NCBI RefSeq assembly: GCF_037392515.1
Contig: NC_090280.1
Location: forward strand, 17,734,001-17,798,000
DNA from: Haliotis asinina
Lineage: Eukaryota > Mollusca > Gastropoda > Lepetellida > Haliotidae
Direction of reading: 5' to 3'
DNA: 64,000 bases
Shown here in pieces: positions 63,841 to 64,000 of the stretch. The position numbers and the translations under genes were made by a program. Under the pieces are notes generated by a model, which saw only the letters and a list, made by a program, of their open reading frames with translations, was not told the DNA's origin and did no database searches. Every line of letters begins with the position of its first letter. Positions within the stretch are counted from its first letter, which is position 1.

Positions 63841-64000
63841 AAGAAGAGATTTGATCAAAGTCTGGTAAAAAAAGGTCTGCCATCTGCGAGTATGAGAAAA
63901 AAAATGCATAAAACAAGGGATACAACAAGCCCAATGAGCATTTGTTACGAAAACAAAAGACGCATTAAAATCAAAGAAATCCCTGATGATGTTGAAACAT

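Overview
The window reads as nuclear DNA of a marine gastropod, most likely an abalone (Haliotis-type). This is inferred from many copies of SINEs with (ACTC/GAGT)n tails and a 'ttttacgccgcttttagcaa'-type body, from long AT-rich introns with canonical GT-AG sites, and from molluscan-type transposon debris. Nothing bacterial, no CRISPR array and no rRNA were seen. All calls come from reading the sequence; no database search was possible.

Layout. 1-3976: an I-superfamily-like LINE (endonuclease end, reverse transcriptase, RNase H), broken by a frameshift and a stop, ending in an ACTC tail. 4-14.6 kb: mostly non-coding DNA with SINE pieces, other interspersed repeats and a decayed pogo/Tigger transposase (12.2-13.2 kb). 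14.76-33.90 kb, minus strand: a multi-exon gene for a family GH31 alpha-glucosidase (lysosomal acid alpha-glucosidase-like). It has a signal peptide, a trefoil domain and the full catalytic domain. I resolve 19 coding exons, including a 38-nt microexon, with phases that agree throughout; only the last exon is not found. 34-40 kb: microsatellite, a second LINE remnant and SINEs. 40.86-50.26 kb, plus strand: a complete 8-coding-exon gene for an atypical nuclear I-kappa-B (NFKBIZ/BCL3-like) ankyrin protein of about 1020 residues, with a perfect palindromic kappa-B site about 140 bp upstream of the start codon. 50.3-53.6 kb: probable 3' UTR and flank with a long foldback. 54-60.6 kb: degenerate repeats and a minus-strand LINE remnant, with a Tc1/mariner element nested in a fragment of the first LINE family. 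61.1-64 kb: a decayed Polinton/Maverick (adintovirus-like) element with recognisable protein-primed family B DNA polymerase pieces.

The most unusual observation concerns the GH31 gene. At least four of its introns begin with a tandem array at or close to the authentic 5' splice site, and many array units carry a splice-donor-like CAG|GTNNGT sequence. Exon 5 is spliced directly into a (GTGA)n microsatellite, and the ends of exon 1 and exon 16 each have a decayed partial duplicate nearby. The second theme is nesting and sharing among mobile elements: the LINE and the SINEs share a 3' end, and one LINE has expanded a piece of its own coding sequence into a 1-kb minisatellite.
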